DNA from: Spirochaetaceae bacterium
GTDB lineage: Bacteria > Spirochaetota > Spirochaetia > B11-G9
NCBI GenBank assembly: GCA_030638735.1
Contig: DAOWEB010000027.1
Coordinates: 1-34,519 of the forward strand
Direction: 5' to 3'
DNA: 34,519 nt
Position numbers and translations under genes: made by a program. The notes beneath the pieces are model-generated. The model ran no database searches. It had not been told where the DNA came from and saw only the letters and a list, made by a program, of their open reading frames with translations. Shown in pieces: positions 17,368 to 26,716 of the stretch (position 1 is the stretch's first letter; each line of letters begins with the position of its first letter).

Positions 17368-18345
17368 TCAGCGTGGAATGAGATTGATACGCTGTTCATG
17401 AATATCAGATCTGTTGCATATAAACTCCGGTTCTATTCCTGAAAACACATCCAGAACAGCCTGTGCTGCCTGTGCTGCAATACGGGTTTTACTTTCATAA
17501 GTCAGTGCAGCAGAATGAGGAGTAAGAATAACATTACTCATACTCATTAGCTTATCATTTATTTCAGGAGGCTCATTTTCAAATACATCAAGACCTGCTC
17601 CTGCAATAAGACCTATATCCAGTGCTTCAGCAAGTGCATTCTGATCGACAATTCCTCCACGGGAAGTGTTAATTAAAAAGGAAGAGGTTTTCATACAGCT
17701 GAGAATCTCTTTATCTACAAGATGACGGGTACTTTCAGTTTCAGGAATATGCAGAGAAACAATATCCGCCATGGAAAATAATTCACCAGGACTTTTAACT
17801 GTTTCAATTTCTGCATGTTCAGTAATAAATGGATCGTACCCTATTATTTTCATTCCAAATGCTGTACGGCACATATGTGCAACCCTGGATCCAATATTCC
17901 CAATGCCCATTACTCCTAGAGTCTTTCCAAACAGATCTGATAATTTACCATTTCTCCGCTCCATCCAGTCTCCATTCCGTACAGCTTTATCCATGACAAC
18001 AAGATGCTTTGAAAGTGACAGCATAAGCATAACTGCATGCTCTGCAACAGATTCGGTATTCATTCCGGAAGTATTACAGACAATAATACCCATATTCCCA
18101 GCCGCTTCAACATCAACATTACTCGTTCCGACTCCGGTACGGGATATAACAAGAAGACGCGGTGAATTTTCAAGTACCCCCCTGGAAAGGGTGACATTTG
18201 TTCTTAAAATAACAGCATCAGCATCTTCAATACTCTCCGCCAATGTATGTTCTGACGAATCTTTCATAACTATAATATCTGCTCTTCCCTGCAGAAGATC
18301 CATTCCAGCCCTATCAAGAGGCTGAGTAATAAGTATTTTCTTCAT
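17368..18345 (-). CDS. NAD-dependent D-2-hydroxyacid dehydrogenase (phosphoglycerate-dehydrogenase-like)
   Basis: RTGVGTSNVDVEAAGNMGIIVCNT, GKTLGVMGIGNIGSRVAH, NTSRGGIVDQNALAEAL, AGLDVFENEPP, LTPHSAALT. Confidence 0.93.
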   Translation of the reverse strand: MKKILITQPLDRAGMDLLQGRADIIVMKDSSEHTLAESIEDADAVILRTNVTLSRGVLENSPRLLVISRTGVGTSNVDVEAAGNMGIIVCNTSGMNTESVAEHAVMLMLSLSKHLVVMDKAVRNGDWMERRNGKLSDLFGKTLGVMGIGNIGSRVAHMCRTAFGMKIIGYDPFITEHAEIETVKSPGELFSMADIVSLHIPETESTRHLVDKEILSCMKTSSFLINTSRGGIVDQNALAEALDIGLIAGAGLDVFENEPPEINDKLMSMSNVILTPHSAALTYESKTRIAAQAAQAVLDVFSGIEPEFICNRSDIHEQRINLIPR

Positions 18346-18364
18346 CTTTTATTTCAATCTCCAA

Positions 18365-19276
18365 TTAAAAATAGCTGAAAAAATCTAATTCCGTTAAGGA
18401 TTCCTTCATCTTTTGTCTCTGTTTTTCATTAAATACAGCAAGGGGATGGCGTGGATTACCGCCATGAAAACCTGCAAGATCCATTGCAGCCTTAACAGCT
18501 GACACACCACCGCTGCCTGACACAGCTTTGTTCATCAAGTAGAGACTAGTATGCAGACTACGTGCCATATCAAGATTTCCAGCACATACAGCAGAGTAAA
18601 GATCACAACATATATTGGGAACGGCATTAGCAAGAGAAAGAACTCCACCAGTAGCCCCGGTTAATAACGCAGGAAAGAAAAATCCGGCCGATCCAGCCAG
18701 GATATGAAAAGCATCATTCCCGCCAGTTGCAGCCAAATAACTATTCATACCTGCTGGTGAACTGTCCTTCATTCCAACGATGTTTGGATGGTCGGCTAAT
18801 TCTGCTGTCACCAAGGGAGGAATCTGTACTCCACCTGCAAAACCGGGGGCATTATACAAAAGAATGGGGACAGTAACTGAATCCGCTATCTTAAGGTAAT
18901 AACGCAGCAGTGTTGCACCGTCAATACGTTTAGCGAAGTAATGAGGAGTAAGAATACTTACAAAATCAACTCCAGTATCAATAGCTTTTTTTGAAAACTC
19001 GATTGTTTCCAGGGTAGATTCACGTGCACAACCGGCCATAACGACTTTATCTGCTTTATATTTCTCAAATATCCTTAGGATATCCAACTGATCCTCATCA
19101 TTCATACCAGCCCATTCACCATTACTTCCCAGAGCCAGATAGCCTGTCAGTTTTGTATTTCCCAACTTTTCAAGATTATATTCAAGCCAGTCAGCCCTTA
19201 TTTTATCCTTATCAAAGGGAGTAACTACAGGTGCAAATACTCCTCTCAGCTTCTCTTTTACAGCTTTCTTATCCAT
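18365..19276 (-). CDS. Dihydrodipicolinate synthase/N-acetylneuraminate lyase family protein
   Basis: GVFAPVVTPFDKDKI, ALGSNGEWAGMNDEDQ, PILLYNAPGFAGG, NIVGMKDSSP (Schiff-base Lys). Confidence 0.92.
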   Translation of the reverse strand: MDKKAVKEKLRGVFAPVVTPFDKDKIRADWLEYNLEKLGNTKLTGYLALGSNGEWAGMNDEDQLDILRIFEKYKADKVVMAGCARESTLETIEFSKKAIDTGVDFVSILTPHYFAKRIDGATLLRYYLKIADSVTVPILLYNAPGFAGGVQIPPLVTAELADHPNIVGMKDSSPAGMNSYLAATGGNDAFHILAGSAGFFFPALLTGATGGVLSLANAVPNICCDLYSAVCAGNLDMARSLHTSLYLMNKAVSGSGGVSAVKAAMDLAGFHGGNPRHPLAVFNEKQRQKMKESLTELDFFSYF

Positions 19277-20030
19277 GTTTTACTATCTCCTTTAATATTT
19301 TCAATGTGATCTCCCCGGATGAAAGATCAATATGGCAGCCACCCAACCGGACAGCTTCTTCTTTGCCACGATTACCCAGAGATGTAACTCTTAAATCTGC
19401 TTCCGTTAAATCTTCATTCTGTGTGTACCTGTTTACTGTAACCAGACATTTTATCCCGGCAGACTTTGCAGCTCTTAACCCGTTCTGACTATCTTCTACA
19501 ACCAGACAGTTTTCCGGAGCCAGTCCAAGTCCAAGAAGGGCAAGCTGATATATTTCAGGATCAGGTTTTTTATTATTTACAACATCTCCTGCCAATATTA
19601 AGTTGAATCTGCTTTTCCTGGTTTTACCAAGCAGCATTTTCATAAGAGTATTTACTGCAAGTTCATTTGAAGTTGAGCACACAGCAAGTTTCAAATCAGC
19701 CTCAATAATCTCATCCAGAAGTCTTATAACTCCAGGTCTTGGAATTATATCTCCATGTTCCAGCATTTCCATAAAGATCTCTGTCTTTCTTTTATGTAAC
19801 TGTGGAATTATTTCCTCTATATCAAAATCTAACTGCCTTTTTAAGAAATCATACTTCATTCGTTCTTTACCGCCACCAACTTTCAAAAGCGATCCGTAAT
19901 AGTTCTCATCCCATTCAATATCAAGATCAAATTCCTTAAATGCCCTGTTAAAAGCTACACGATGCCCATCGCGTTCTGTATCTGCAAGAACGCCATCCTG
20001 ATCAAAAATAACTGCCTTTAATTCTGCCAT
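19269..20030 (-). CDS. HAD-superfamily hydrolase (beta-phosphoglucomutase/phosphatase-like)
   Basis: MAELKAVIFDQDGVLADTERDGHRVAFNRAF ... AVCSTSN ... KKPDPEIYQLAL ... CLVVEDSQNGLRAAKSAGIK. The ORF track start is 20087; ATG at 20030 precedes the DxD motif. Confidence 0.9.
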   Translation of the reverse strand: MAELKAVIFDQDGVLADTERDGHRVAFNRAFKEFDLDIEWDENYYGSLLKVGGGKERMKYDFLKRQLDFDIEEIIPQLHKRKTEIFMEMLEHGDIIPRPGVIRLLDEIIEADLKLAVCSTSNELAVNTLMKMLLGKTRKSRFNLILAGDVVNNKKPDPEIYQLALLGLGLAPENCLVVEDSQNGLRAAKSAGIKCLVTVNRYTQNEDLTEADLRVTSLGNRGKEEAVRLGGCHIDLSSGEITLKILKEIVKHG

Positions 20031-20040
20031 ATTTTCTTCC

Positions 20041-20895
20041 TTATGCTTTATTCTCAGAACCGAATTTATCCATAAATCCGGAGACAACTGGGATAAGCTG
20101 TTCCTGCATGAAACCCATCACTTTAACTGGTTCTCCGCAGTTCGGATCACTTGCAAGAAACTCTTTTACAGAATCTAGAAATGCCTTTTTTAACCTGGTG
20201 GATATATTTACTTTACACCCCCCAAGGTCAATACATCTGTGAAAAATCTCATCTGATAAACCTGTTCCTCCGTGTATTGCAATAAGTGAATCAGTCTTAT
20301 CTGCTATTTCTTTGAGTATGTCAAATGAGACTCTGGGAGTACCCTTATAATACCCATGAGCCGTACCGATGGCGGGAGCCAGGATATCGATTCCAGTTTC
20401 TGCAGCAAAGGAAATAGCCTCCTGAGGGTTTGCCAGATTTGCCTCATTCTGATTCACATGAATATCATCCTCCACCCCCACAATAGCACCAATCTCACCC
20501 TCAACAGCTGCACCAAAGGGTATTGCCATTCTAACAGCTTCTGATGTCAACCGAAGGTTTACTTCCATAGGAAAGCTGGAAGCATCAATCATTACCGATG
20601 ACCATCCTGCCTTAAGACAGCTTCCAAGGATATTGAGATCTTTACAATGATCAAGATGAAGAGCTACCGGTACCGATACCTTGTCTGCTGCTGCCTTAAC
20701 TGCAGCATAGAGACATTCAGGTCCATATAACCTTACAGTCTTTACCGAAGTTTGAAGTATTACAGGTGAATTTTTCTTTTCTGCAGCTTTAATAACCGAT
20801 ACAGCAGAAAGGGGATCAAGAATATTAAATGCCCCCACCGCATAAGATCCCTTTCTGGCTTTTTTAAGCATTTCAATGGGGTTTACATAACTCAT
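20041..20895 (-). CDS. Class II (Zn) ketose-bisphosphate aldolase family protein (KbaY/GatY/FbaA-like)
   Basis: VPVALHLDHCKD, GWSSVMIDASSFPMEVN, VEGEIGAIVGVEDD, APAIGTAHGYYKG, AIHGGTGLSDEIFHRCIDLGGCKVNISTRLK. Confidence 0.93.
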   Translation of the reverse strand: MSYVNPIEMLKKARKGSYAVGAFNILDPLSAVSVIKAAEKKNSPVILQTSVKTVRLYGPECLYAAVKAAADKVSVPVALHLDHCKDLNILGSCLKAGWSSVMIDASSFPMEVNLRLTSEAVRMAIPFGAAVEGEIGAIVGVEDDIHVNQNEANLANPQEAISFAAETGIDILAPAIGTAHGYYKGTPRVSFDILKEIADKTDSLIAIHGGTGLSDEIFHRCIDLGGCKVNISTRLKKAFLDSVKEFLASDPNCGEPVKVMGFMQEQLIPVVSGFMDKFGSENKA

Positions 20896-20897
20896 TT

Positions 20898-22433
20898 TTA
20901 TCTCCTTTTTGCAAGTTCACGGTATACCGGTTGTAATACTTCATAGAGACTATGATATATACTGTATAAATCTTCATACAAACTCTTTTTAGATTTATCG
21001 GGAAATGTTTCTGTTTCTTTTTTAAGAATTCCAAGTGCTTCATCTACACTACTCCAGATGCCTACTCCCACACCGGCTATTAGAGCTGAACCAAAGGCAC
21101 CACCTTCACCACTCCCGCTTACAGTTGTTACCGGACACTGAAATACATCTGCCTGAATCTGTCGCCACAGAGGACTTATTGAACCTCCACCTGACGTACG
21201 AATCTCTGAGATAGAACTTCCCATCATGGATATCAATTCATATACATCCTTAAGACTGTATACAACACCTTCCATAACAGACCTTGTAATATCAGAACGT
21301 GTATGCTGTAAACTCAAACCGATAAATGCCCCCCTTGCGGAGGTATCAATATACGGACACCTTTCTCCTATTAAATAGGGAAGAAACAGTAAGCTTTCAG
21401 ATCCGGCTTTTGCTCCTGCTGCGGTTTCTTCCATGATAGTATAAACATCTTTCCCTGTTTCGAGAGCTTTGAGTTTCTCACCTTCTGCAAATGTATCCCT
21501 AAACCAGCGATAAGCTCCCCCCGCATTCAGGGTTACCCCCATAGCATGCCAGGAAGATGATGTATTATTGCAAAAAACCTGCAGGAGGCCTTCATGGTTC
21601 TGAAAAAATCGTTCCATTCCCATTGCCACAATACCTGCCGTACCAATAGTTGTTCCAATAATACCGGTTTTTATAAGGCCCATCCCTGTGGTCTGAATAA
21701 CTGAATCTCCTCCGCCTCCGGCAACACTTAATCCTTCCTGTAATCCAGTTAAATCTGCAGTTTCTTTATTTATCCTGCCCGATATTTCAGTTGATTCATA
21801 ACAGGCCGGTATTATTCCGGAAGGAATATCAAGAATCGAAAGAAGTTCTTTAGACCAGACTCTTCTTTTCACATCAAAAAGACCCGTTCCTGAAGCATCT
21901 GAAACTTCAGTTACTTTTTCTCCGGTAAGCCGGTAGCGAATGTAATCCTTTGGGTTAAGAAAAAGACTCATTTTTTCAAATACAGAAGGTTCATTTTCCT
22001 TCAGCCAGAGAAGTTTACTGCCAGTATACCCCGGCAGCATCCTGTTATTTGTCAACTTAAGAAGAGCCTCAACACCTCCGGCTCTATCTGTAATTTCCCT
22101 GCATTGCTGTTCCGAACGCTGGTCATTCCATAATATTGCCGGCCGTAAAACCGATCCTCTTTTATCAAGTGCAACAAGTCCATGCATCTGTCCACTCAGT
22201 CCCACTCCTGCAATATCTTTGGAATTGATACTGTTCTCTCCCAACAATTGTTTAATTCCAAGAACTACAGCCTGCCACCAATGCTCAGGATTCTGCTCTG
22301 CCCAACCTGCCTTCGGAGTAGACAAGGAATACTCATTTATTACAGATTTGATAATTTTACCTGTATCATCAATGATAATACTTTTACACCCGGAGGTTCC
22401 AATATCCAGACCCAATAAATATCTTCCAGTCAT
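20898..22433 (-). CDS. FGGY-family carbohydrate kinase (xylulokinase-like)
   Basis: YLLGLDIGTSGCKSIIID, GVGLSGQMHGLVALDKRGSVLRPAILWNDQRS, GTTIGTAGIVAMG, RTSGGGSISPLWRQIQADVF. Confidence 0.94.
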   Translation of the reverse strand: MTGRYLLGLDIGTSGCKSIIIDDTGKIIKSVINEYSLSTPKAGWAEQNPEHWWQAVVLGIKQLLGENSINSKDIAGVGLSGQMHGLVALDKRGSVLRPAILWNDQRSEQQCREITDRAGGVEALLKLTNNRMLPGYTGSKLLWLKENEPSVFEKMSLFLNPKDYIRYRLTGEKVTEVSDASGTGLFDVKRRVWSKELLSILDIPSGIIPACYESTEISGRINKETADLTGLQEGLSVAGGGGDSVIQTTGMGLIKTGIIGTTIGTAGIVAMGMERFFQNHEGLLQVFCNNTSSSWHAMGVTLNAGGAYRWFRDTFAEGEKLKALETGKDVYTIMEETAAGAKAGSESLLFLPYLIGERCPYIDTSARGAFIGLSLQHTRSDITRSVMEGVVYSLKDVYELISMMGSSISEIRTSGGGSISPLWRQIQADVFQCPVTTVSGSGEGGAFGSALIAGVGVGIWSSVDEALGILKKETETFPDKSKKSLYEDLYSIYHSLYEVLQPVYRELAKRR

Positions 22434-23899
22434 TTCCTTAACTCTCTATTTTGATATTTAATACGTATATGCTTTGCCTTCAGGTATTCAAAAAGCCCTT
22501 CCGGTCCATGTTCATACCCATTACCGCTGTCTTTCCATCCTCCATAAGGAGCATTGATGGTGCCGGCATCAACATTATTTATGGCAACATTTCCGGAAAT
22601 AAGATTCCTTGCCAATGTATCAGCCTTTATCAAAGAATTTGTATAGGCATAACAGGCAAGACCAAAGGAAACATCATTTGCCAGAGCAATAGCTTCATCA
22701 AGAGTATCATAAGCCATTATTCCCACTACAGGCCCAAAAGTTTCTTCCTGCATTACAAGCATGGAATGATCAGCATCCGCAAGGATAGTTGGCTCAAAAA
22801 AGAACCCTTTACTAAAATTTTCAGGTCGCTTACCACCAATAACCAGCCTCGCCCCTTTTCCCAGCGCATCCCTAATATGCTGTTCCGATTTACAAACTCC
22901 ATCCTCACTGGCCATAGGTCCAAGATCACAGGAATTATCAATAAGTCCGTTACCAATAACCAGAGTTTTAGCTCTTGCCGCCATAGATTCGATGAAGCGT
23001 TCATAGATATTCCGCTGTACATAAATTCGATTAATTGCAATACATATCTGGCCCATATTCCGAAAAGAACGCCGTACAGCACCTGCTACAGCTGCCTCAA
23101 AATCGCTGTCACAACACACAATTAAAGGGCATTGCCCTCCCAGTTCAACAGAAACTTTTTTAAACGCTGATGCACACATCTGCACCAGCTTCTTTCCTAC
23201 TTCTGTAGAACCTGTAAACGCGACTTTCTTAATTCCAGGTGATTCGACCAGGATTTTCCCCACGTCACTCCCTGACCCAGGACATACATTTATTACTCCT
23301 GCCGGCAAACCGGCATCAACAAGACATTCAATAAATAAAATTGGAGAAAGTGGTGTTAAAGAAGGCGGTTTAACCACGAGAGTGCACCCAGCTGCGAGTG
23401 CACCACCTATCTTCCATGCCACCAGTTCAACGGGATAATTCCATGGCGAAATGGCTGCACATGGACCAACCGGATGATATATAACATGACTGTCAATTGC
23501 TCTATCTGAGTTGGCTATTATACGTCCATACACACGCTCGCCCTCTTCCGCGTAGTAACGCAGAATATCTGCTCCCTTCTGAACCTCACCAATTGCTTCT
23601 TTAACAGGTTTTCCCTGCTCCTCTGTCAAAATCAGAGCTATCTGCTCCTTGCGTTCTTCTACAATTTGAGAAGCTTTCCTTAAAATACGTCCCCGATCAG
23701 AGGGAGAATATTTTGACCATACCTTAAAAGCCTGTTCTGCAGATTTAACAGCATTATTTACATCATCAGCTGTTGCCCTGAATAGAGAAGCTATAACTTC
23801 TTCCGTAGCAGGGTTTTGGACTTCAAAACTTCCGACATCACCGGAATCAATCCATTTCCCATTTATAAGCATCTGCCGGCAGTATGGATCCTTGTTCAT
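22430..23899 (-). CDS. NAD(P)-dependent aldehyde dehydrogenase
   Basis: PWNYPVELVAWKIGGALAAGCTLVVKP, VAFTGSTEVGKKL, VELGGQCPLIVC, RNMGQICIAINRIYV (catalytic Cys), QEETFGPVVGIM. Confidence 0.95.
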   Translation of the reverse strand: MNKDPYCRQMLINGKWIDSGDVGSFEVQNPATEEVIASLFRATADDVNNAVKSAEQAFKVWSKYSPSDRGRILRKASQIVEERKEQIALILTEEQGKPVKEAIGEVQKGADILRYYAEEGERVYGRIIANSDRAIDSHVIYHPVGPCAAISPWNYPVELVAWKIGGALAAGCTLVVKPPSLTPLSPILFIECLVDAGLPAGVINVCPGSGSDVGKILVESPGIKKVAFTGSTEVGKKLVQMCASAFKKVSVELGGQCPLIVCCDSDFEAAVAGAVRRSFRNMGQICIAINRIYVQRNIYERFIESMAARAKTLVIGNGLIDNSCDLGPMASEDGVCKSEQHIRDALGKGARLVIGGKRPENFSKGFFFEPTILADADHSMLVMQEETFGPVVGIMAYDTLDEAIALANDVSFGLACYAYTNSLIKADTLARNLISGNVAINNVDAGTINAPYGGWKDSGNGYEHGPEGLFEYLKAKHIRIKYQNRELRK

Positions 23900-24291
23900 T
23901 TGTCCTGATCCTCTTGAGAAACACTACATGTTACCCAAATTAGAACCAGCGGAATATTTCCTGTTTGCCGGGTAGTATGAAACTCACCTGGAGGTACATA
24001 CTGGGCATCCCCGGTATGAATGGGATATTCATCATCCCCCACCTGCATAACACCCGATCCCGATACAACGTAATAGACCTCTTCCAGATCATCATGGCTG
24101 TGACCAGTAGTCATACCTGTGGGGTAAATAATAGTTTGACCAAGTTTAAGTGAATGAGAAGGTGAAGTTTCAGGATCAATCATGAAATAAGTATCGCGAA
24201 GAATCGATTCCGGTCTGTTTTTTACCTGGAAACGAAGGGACCGCTTGTCATTATCCGGAGAACAATCATTGATATTGATTTTGAATTCCAT
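23896..24291 (-). CDS. Cupin-domain protein
   Basis: GHSHDDLEEVYYVVSGSGVMQVGDDEYPIHTGDAQYVPPGEFHTTRQTG matches both cupin motifs with metal-ligand residues. Confidence 0.88.
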   Translation of the reverse strand: MEFKININDCSPDNDKRSLRFQVKNRPESILRDTYFMIDPETSPSHSLKLGQTIIYPTGMTTGHSHDDLEEVYYVVSGSGVMQVGDDEYPIHTGDAQYVPPGEFHTTRQTGNIPLVLIWVTCSVSQEDQDK

Positions 24292-24293
24292 TT

Positions 24294-24731
24294 CTACTCC
24301 TCACCATTAAGCAGACTAACCTGAAGCTTTTTATCATATTTTCGATGGAGTTTGAAATCATTGAATTTAATTATCAGGATTTCTCCTAAGTACAATATCT
24401 CAGAACCATCTTCCAGGTGTCCGCCATAAGCTTCATCTTCCCCACAGGTAAGCGCAACATGTAGATGTGGTTCTCCATTTGCAATCAAGCCATCTACAGA
24501 TACCAATTCCAGAGGTTTTTCCAAAGTAAAATAATTATTTAACGGTGGAAACTCTGTATGTGTAATATGATGCAGATTGGCATTTTTAAGAGTTCCTATA
24601 CCTGAAATAACTGCACCATTAATAATATTATGTTTTTTAATCGCCTCACGAACTGATTCAAGCATCATATCACCCGGCTCAAATCCTATTGCAATAAATT
24701 CATAATTTCCTGAATAATTAAAACTTTTCAC
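24294..24731 (-). CDS. PPC (DUF296)-domain protein
   Basis: GFEPGDMMLESVREAIKKHNIINGAVISGIGTLKNANLHHI...GEPHLHVALTCGEDEAYGGHLEDG. GTG start at 24731 with AGAGG upstream. Confidence 0.8.
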   Translation of the reverse strand: MKSFNYSGNYEFIAIGFEPGDMMLESVREAIKKHNIINGAVISGIGTLKNANLHHITHTEFPPLNNYFTLEKPLELVSVDGLIANGEPHLHVALTCGEDEAYGGHLEDGSEILYLGEILIIKFNDFKLHRKYDKKLQVSLLNGEE

Positions 24732-24763
24732 TTAATACCTCTTTTATAAACGGAAAATTTTAT

Positions 24764-24793
24764 CCTATAATGACAGCTGATCCTGCATGTCAA
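24764..24793 (-). promoter_or_regulatory. Candidate internal promoter upstream of the PPC-domain gene
   Basis: Minus strand TTGACA (24793-24788), 18-nt spacer, TATAGG (24769-24764), in the only sizeable gap of the 12-gene operon. Confidence 0.5.
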
Positions 24794-24796
24794 CTC

Positions 24797-25849
24797 TTAT
24801 AAATTATTTATAGCAGCTAAAATGCCTTCAGCATCTTCCTTCATAGTTCTTTTTGAATTTGTGTACGGGTTATTGACAGTTGCTTCTTCAACCTGCTCAA
24901 TCCATTTTTGAGATATGGCTCCAACTCCCCTTAATGCACCTGAAAGCCCCCCTGCAGAAGCAGCAAGGCAATCAGTATCACGGCCGAAATTCGATGATAC
25001 AATTACGCTCTCATTTGGATCACCATCTGTTGCCTTGAATACGGCTAAAGCTTTAACCACATTCTCATTTATCATCGAAATTGCGTATGGGTAGTTGACA
25101 TCACAATATATTTCATTTAGTTCTTTTCTTATCCCCATAGGGTCGGAATACCTGCCTACCAGTTCAAGCGCTTCCTCGATTAATATTCTTGGTGATTTAT
25201 GATTGCAGCTGGCATAAGGGATTTTGCTGCTTGCCCGCTTCAAAGCAGCTTCCAAAACTGAATCAACAGTAGCAGTGTCTTTAAGAGCTTCAATTATTGC
25301 AGCCCCATAGATCGCACCCCACTCAAACGATTCACTAAAGTGCGGCTGATATACACTTCCAATCTCATTGAGATCCAATTCTGCAGCTTCCGTATTTCCT
25401 GCATTAACCAGATAAACAGGATGAAATGAACGTGCTGTCACTACAAGATTCGGATATCGACAGAAACTTCCCAAAGCACGAGGCTCAACAAGCCCGGATT
25501 TGGCAATATAGAATATTTGAATATCATAGGGTTCACTTATATATTTCATTTTTTCAGGATCCAGAACTTTCAACCAGGTATCTACCAAATCTTTTGAACT
25601 AATCCTTCCTTTTTTCTCTATAATTGCTGTGCAAAGCAATTTTTGACGCTCTATTCCATCTTCCGTCGAGCCTGCCGGTCGATCCCAAACTCCTTCATAC
25701 TGAGCATGTACATAGGGATAAAGATCATCCATAACTCCATACACTTTTTTAATTTTTTCCAGACCCCAGCCTTCAACCAGAGCACCCATTGCTGAGCCGA
25801 TTCTTGATCCGGCAATACAACCATATATTCCTGAAAGTAATTCTGTCAT
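24797..25849 (-). CDS. ADP-ribosylglycohydrolase-family protein
   Basis: GCIAGSRIGSAMGALVEGW near the N-terminus, GSTEDGIERQ, and C-terminal SNFGRDTDCLAASAGGLSGALRG (ADPRGH metal-site signatures). Confidence 0.85.
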   Translation of the reverse strand: MTELLSGIYGCIAGSRIGSAMGALVEGWGLEKIKKVYGVMDDLYPYVHAQYEGVWDRPAGSTEDGIERQKLLCTAIIEKKGRISSKDLVDTWLKVLDPEKMKYISEPYDIQIFYIAKSGLVEPRALGSFCRYPNLVVTARSFHPVYLVNAGNTEAAELDLNEIGSVYQPHFSESFEWGAIYGAAIIEALKDTATVDSVLEAALKRASSKIPYASCNHKSPRILIEEALELVGRYSDPMGIRKELNEIYCDVNYPYAISMINENVVKALAVFKATDGDPNESVIVSSNFGRDTDCLAASAGGLSGALRGVGAISQKWIEQVEEATVNNPYTNSKRTMKEDAEGILAAINNL

Positions 25850-25858
25850 TTTTAGTAC

Positions 25859-26716
25859 CTATCCTTTTACCGACCCTGCAGTAACTCCAATCTGGAGATA
25901 TTTCTGAAAAACAAGATATACAACAAGAGGAATAAACATGGCAATCATGACTCCTGCAGTTAGTTTTACCATGTGGATACCATGTTCTCCTTTCATCATA
26001 GCAATACCCAGAGTGACAGTTCTCATACTATCCTTGACAAGCAGCAATAATGAGAAAGGAAGCTCACTCCACATAGTCCTGAATCCGATAATAGCCAGGG
26101 TAACCAGCATTGGTCTGCCAATGGGCAGCATAATCCTGAACATTATCTGATAGATGCTTGCTCCATCGATTTTCGCTGATTCCATCAGTTCCTTTGGTAC
26201 CGTCGCATAATAGGTGGACATGATATATGTACCAAAAAGGGAAAAATACGACACCCATACAAGTATGAGTCCCAGGTAATTGTTAACTAATCTCAGTTTT
26301 ATACAGATCAGGTATACCTGAGAAGCAATAATTATTTGTGGAAATATCATCATAAAAAGAACCAGCAGAAAGATCGGTATTCGACCTGGAAACCTTAATC
26401 TTCCGAAAGCAAAGCCAGCCATGCTGCAGATTACCAGATAAAAAATAAGGGCCAAAGGAACAACAATAATACTGTTTCTTAAGTAAATTGCCATTTTTGC
26501 CTTCGTAAATGCATATACATAGTTTTCCAGAGTAATATCTTTAACCATAGCAATGGGGGAATCAACAAATTCGCTCTCACTTTTCAATGAGGTATTTAAA
26601 CTGTATACAAGTGGGATCAGAGCAAGGAATACAAAAAACATCATAATAATATACATAGGTAGTTTTGTTTTTAACCACCCCAATAATTTCTGCCTATTCA
26701 ATGATCTATGAAACAT
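25859..26716 (-). CDS. Carbohydrate ABC transporter permease (MalG-type)
   Basis: Multi-TM; LMESAKIDGASIYQIMFRIMLPIGRPMLVTLAI (EAA motif); short C-terminus. Confidence 0.92.
   Translation of the reverse strand: MFHRSLNRQKLLGWLKTKLPMYIIMMFFVFLALIPLVYSLNTSLKSESEFVDSPIAMVKDITLENYVYAFTKAKMAIYLRNSIIVVPLALIFYLVICSMAGFAFGRLRFPGRIPIFLLVLFMMIFPQIIIASQVYLICIKLRLVNNYLGLILVWVSYFSLFGTYIMSTYYATVPKELMESAKIDGASIYQIMFRIMLPIGRPMLVTLAIIGFRTMWSELPFSLLLLVKDSMRTVTLGIAMMKGEHGIHMVKLTAGVMIAMFIPLVVYLVFQKYLQIGVTAGSVKG

Noticed and set aside
17771-18325. 184-aa + strand ORF antisense to the 2-hydroxyacid dehydrogenase
   Set aside because: Same reason: shadow ORF with no family signature opposite a clear gene.
22451-23125. 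224-aa + strand ORF antisense to the aldehyde dehydrogenase
   Set aside because: Shadow ORF: low-complexity, Ser/Ile/Asn-rich translation, no RBS or family, fully inside a strong ALDH gene.
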